From assembly GCA_009781125.1 (NCBI GenBank), contig WQYS01000106.1, forward strand, positions 1-7,599: a stretch of DNA of 7,599 nucleotides, written 5' to 3'. Source of the stretch: Acidobacteriaceae bacterium (lineage in GTDB: Bacteria; Acidobacteriota; Terriglobia; Terriglobales; Acidobacteriaceae). Shown here piece after piece: positions 7,252 through 7,599 of this stretch (position 1 is the stretch's first letter; every line of letters starts with the position of its first letter). Made by a program: the position numbers and the translations under genes. A model generated the notes under the pieces. That model had not been told where the DNA came from. It ran no database searches and was given only the letters and a program-made list of their open reading frames with translations.

Positions 7252-7481
7252 CCACAACAGCCCGGGTGCCCCATCCTTCGTCCGCCGATGCAGGTGCGGA
7301 TGTCCAGTCTCTTCTGATCGGACGAAGGGTGGGAAGGCAGAACGCTCAATCAGGTGTTTTTCACTGCCAAAACAGCAGCAAGTTGAGCCGTATACTTTCC
7401 CACCCTTCGTCCGCCCGAACGATTTGGGATCCCCGTTGACTGCCTTGGCGGACGAAGGATGGGGCACCCGGGCGTTTGTGG
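7252..7481. repeat. Nested inverted-repeat element filling the ftsY-treZ spacer (outer arms)
   Basis: The left arm 7260-7286 and right arm 7447-7473 are perfect reverse complements over 27 bp, with core CATCCTTCGTCCGCC and CCCGGG at the outer end. Allowing two mismatches (7258-7259 against 7474-7475), the pairing extends outward to 7252 and 7481, about 35 bp per arm. The element starts 9 nt after the ftsY stop and ends 22 nt before the treZ ATG. A second, inner inverted repeat made from the same core lies inside. No transposase is encoded, which fits a non-autonomous mobile repeat (MITE- or REPIN-like) or a structured RNA spacer. From memory, similar CCCGGGTGCCCCATCCTTCG-type repeats are common in Terriglobia genomes; this was not checked. 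The reading frame that runs through it is not considered a gene. Confidence 0.85.
7319..7413. repeat. Inner inverted repeat of the nested element
   Basis: The 17 bp at 7319-7335 (CGGACGAAGGGTGGGAA) are the exact reverse complement of 7397-7413. The arms share the core GGACGAAGGRTGGG with the outer arms, differing at one base (G here, A there). The 61-nt interval between the inner arms also contains a small GGCAG/CTGCC pair (7336-7340 with 7364-7368). Each inner arm can therefore pair with its inner partner or with the neighbouring outer arm. Confidence 0.85.
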
Positions 7482-7490
7482 CGATACGGA

Positions 7491-7599
7491 TTATGCGTCG
7501 AGCAGTGAGTCAATAAACGAATTGCTGTCGAAGGGGATAATGTCTTCGATCTTCTCGCCGATTCCGGCGTAGACGACGGGCAGCTTCAGCTCCGTCGCA
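7491..7599 (-). CDS. ftsY: C-terminal end of signal recognition particle receptor FtsY, truncated by the window edge
   Basis: Only the last 35 codons lie in the window, ending in TAA at 7493-7491; the frame runs off the right edge. The residues ATELKLPVVYAGIGEKIEDIIPFDSNSFIDSLLDA match the end of the SRP-type NG GTPase domain: the LPV strand, the G[IV]GE loop, the D-[LI]-x-PFD motif, and a closing F-[IV]-x-[SA]-L-[LF] helix. FtsY is the membrane-associated GTPase that docks ribosome-SRP complexes to the Sec translocon. Ending right after this helix favours FtsY over Ffh, which would continue into an M domain; FlhF is a less likely alternative. The gene is followed 9 nt later by the nested repeat, then by treZ on the same strand. 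Confidence 0.82.
   Translation of the reverse strand, partial: ATELKLPVVYAGIGEKIEDIIPFDSNSFIDSLLDA

Noticed and set aside
7222..7467. An 81-codon open frame on the - strand running through the nested repeat into treZ (MPHPSSAKAVNG...)
   Set aside because: It is made almost wholly of the inverted-repeat sequence, overlaps the start of treZ in another frame, and is too Cys/His/Pro-scattered to suggest a fold. Frames of this type are commonly annotated over intergenic repeats.
7252..7481. CRISPR array
   Set aside because: The four repeat copies are in alternating orientation with unequal spacing and no uniform spacers, so they form an inverted-repeat structure rather than an array of direct repeats.

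Overview
The window looks like chromosomal DNA from a GC-rich member of the Acidobacteriota, most likely class Terriglobia (the Terriglobus / Granulicella / Edaphobacter group). The basis is the large Oar-like TonB-dependent receptor with an N-terminal carboxypeptidase-regulatory domain, its pairing with a DUF5666 protein, the style of the IS110 remnant, and the type of intergenic repeat. This is recognition by eye; no search was run.

Layout. On the + strand, the left edge holds the end of an aerobic terminal-oxidase operon: cytochrome c oxidase subunit III (5' end outside the window) followed 6 nt later by subunit IV. Directly behind the subunit IV stop codon lies a decayed, internally deleted fragment of an IS110-family transposase. 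All remaining genes are on the - strand and converge on the oxidase operon. Read in transcription order from the right edge they are: the last 35 codons of a probable ftsY (SRP receptor GTPase); an intergenic region almost filled by a nested inverted-repeat element; treZ (maltooligosyltrehalose trehalohydrolase, complete); a 180-nt gap with an AT-rich half that probably carries the next promoter; a secreted DUF5666 repeat protein; and, 40 nt further on, a 978-aa outer-membrane TonB-dependent receptor.

How the genes work together. The two cox genes encode integral-membrane subunits of one respiratory complex. The DUF5666 gene and the receptor gene form a two-gene transcription unit for the cell envelope: one exported beta-rich protein and one outer-membrane transporter of unknown cargo. 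TreZ releases trehalose from maltooligosyltrehalose in the TreY-TreZ pathway, but no treY is visible next to it. FtsY serves membrane-protein targeting and is probably unrelated in function.

Most notable points. (1) The ftsY-treZ spacer is a four-armed nested inverted repeat that can fold either as one long hairpin or as two tandem hairpins, an architecture reminiscent of REPIN or MITE elements. (2) The receptor has exactly eight cysteines, in four local pairs, probably disulfides in extracellular loops. (3) The IS110 fragment has an apparent in-frame internal deletion and sits in the same frame as subunit IV. I see no wholly new multi-gene system in this window.
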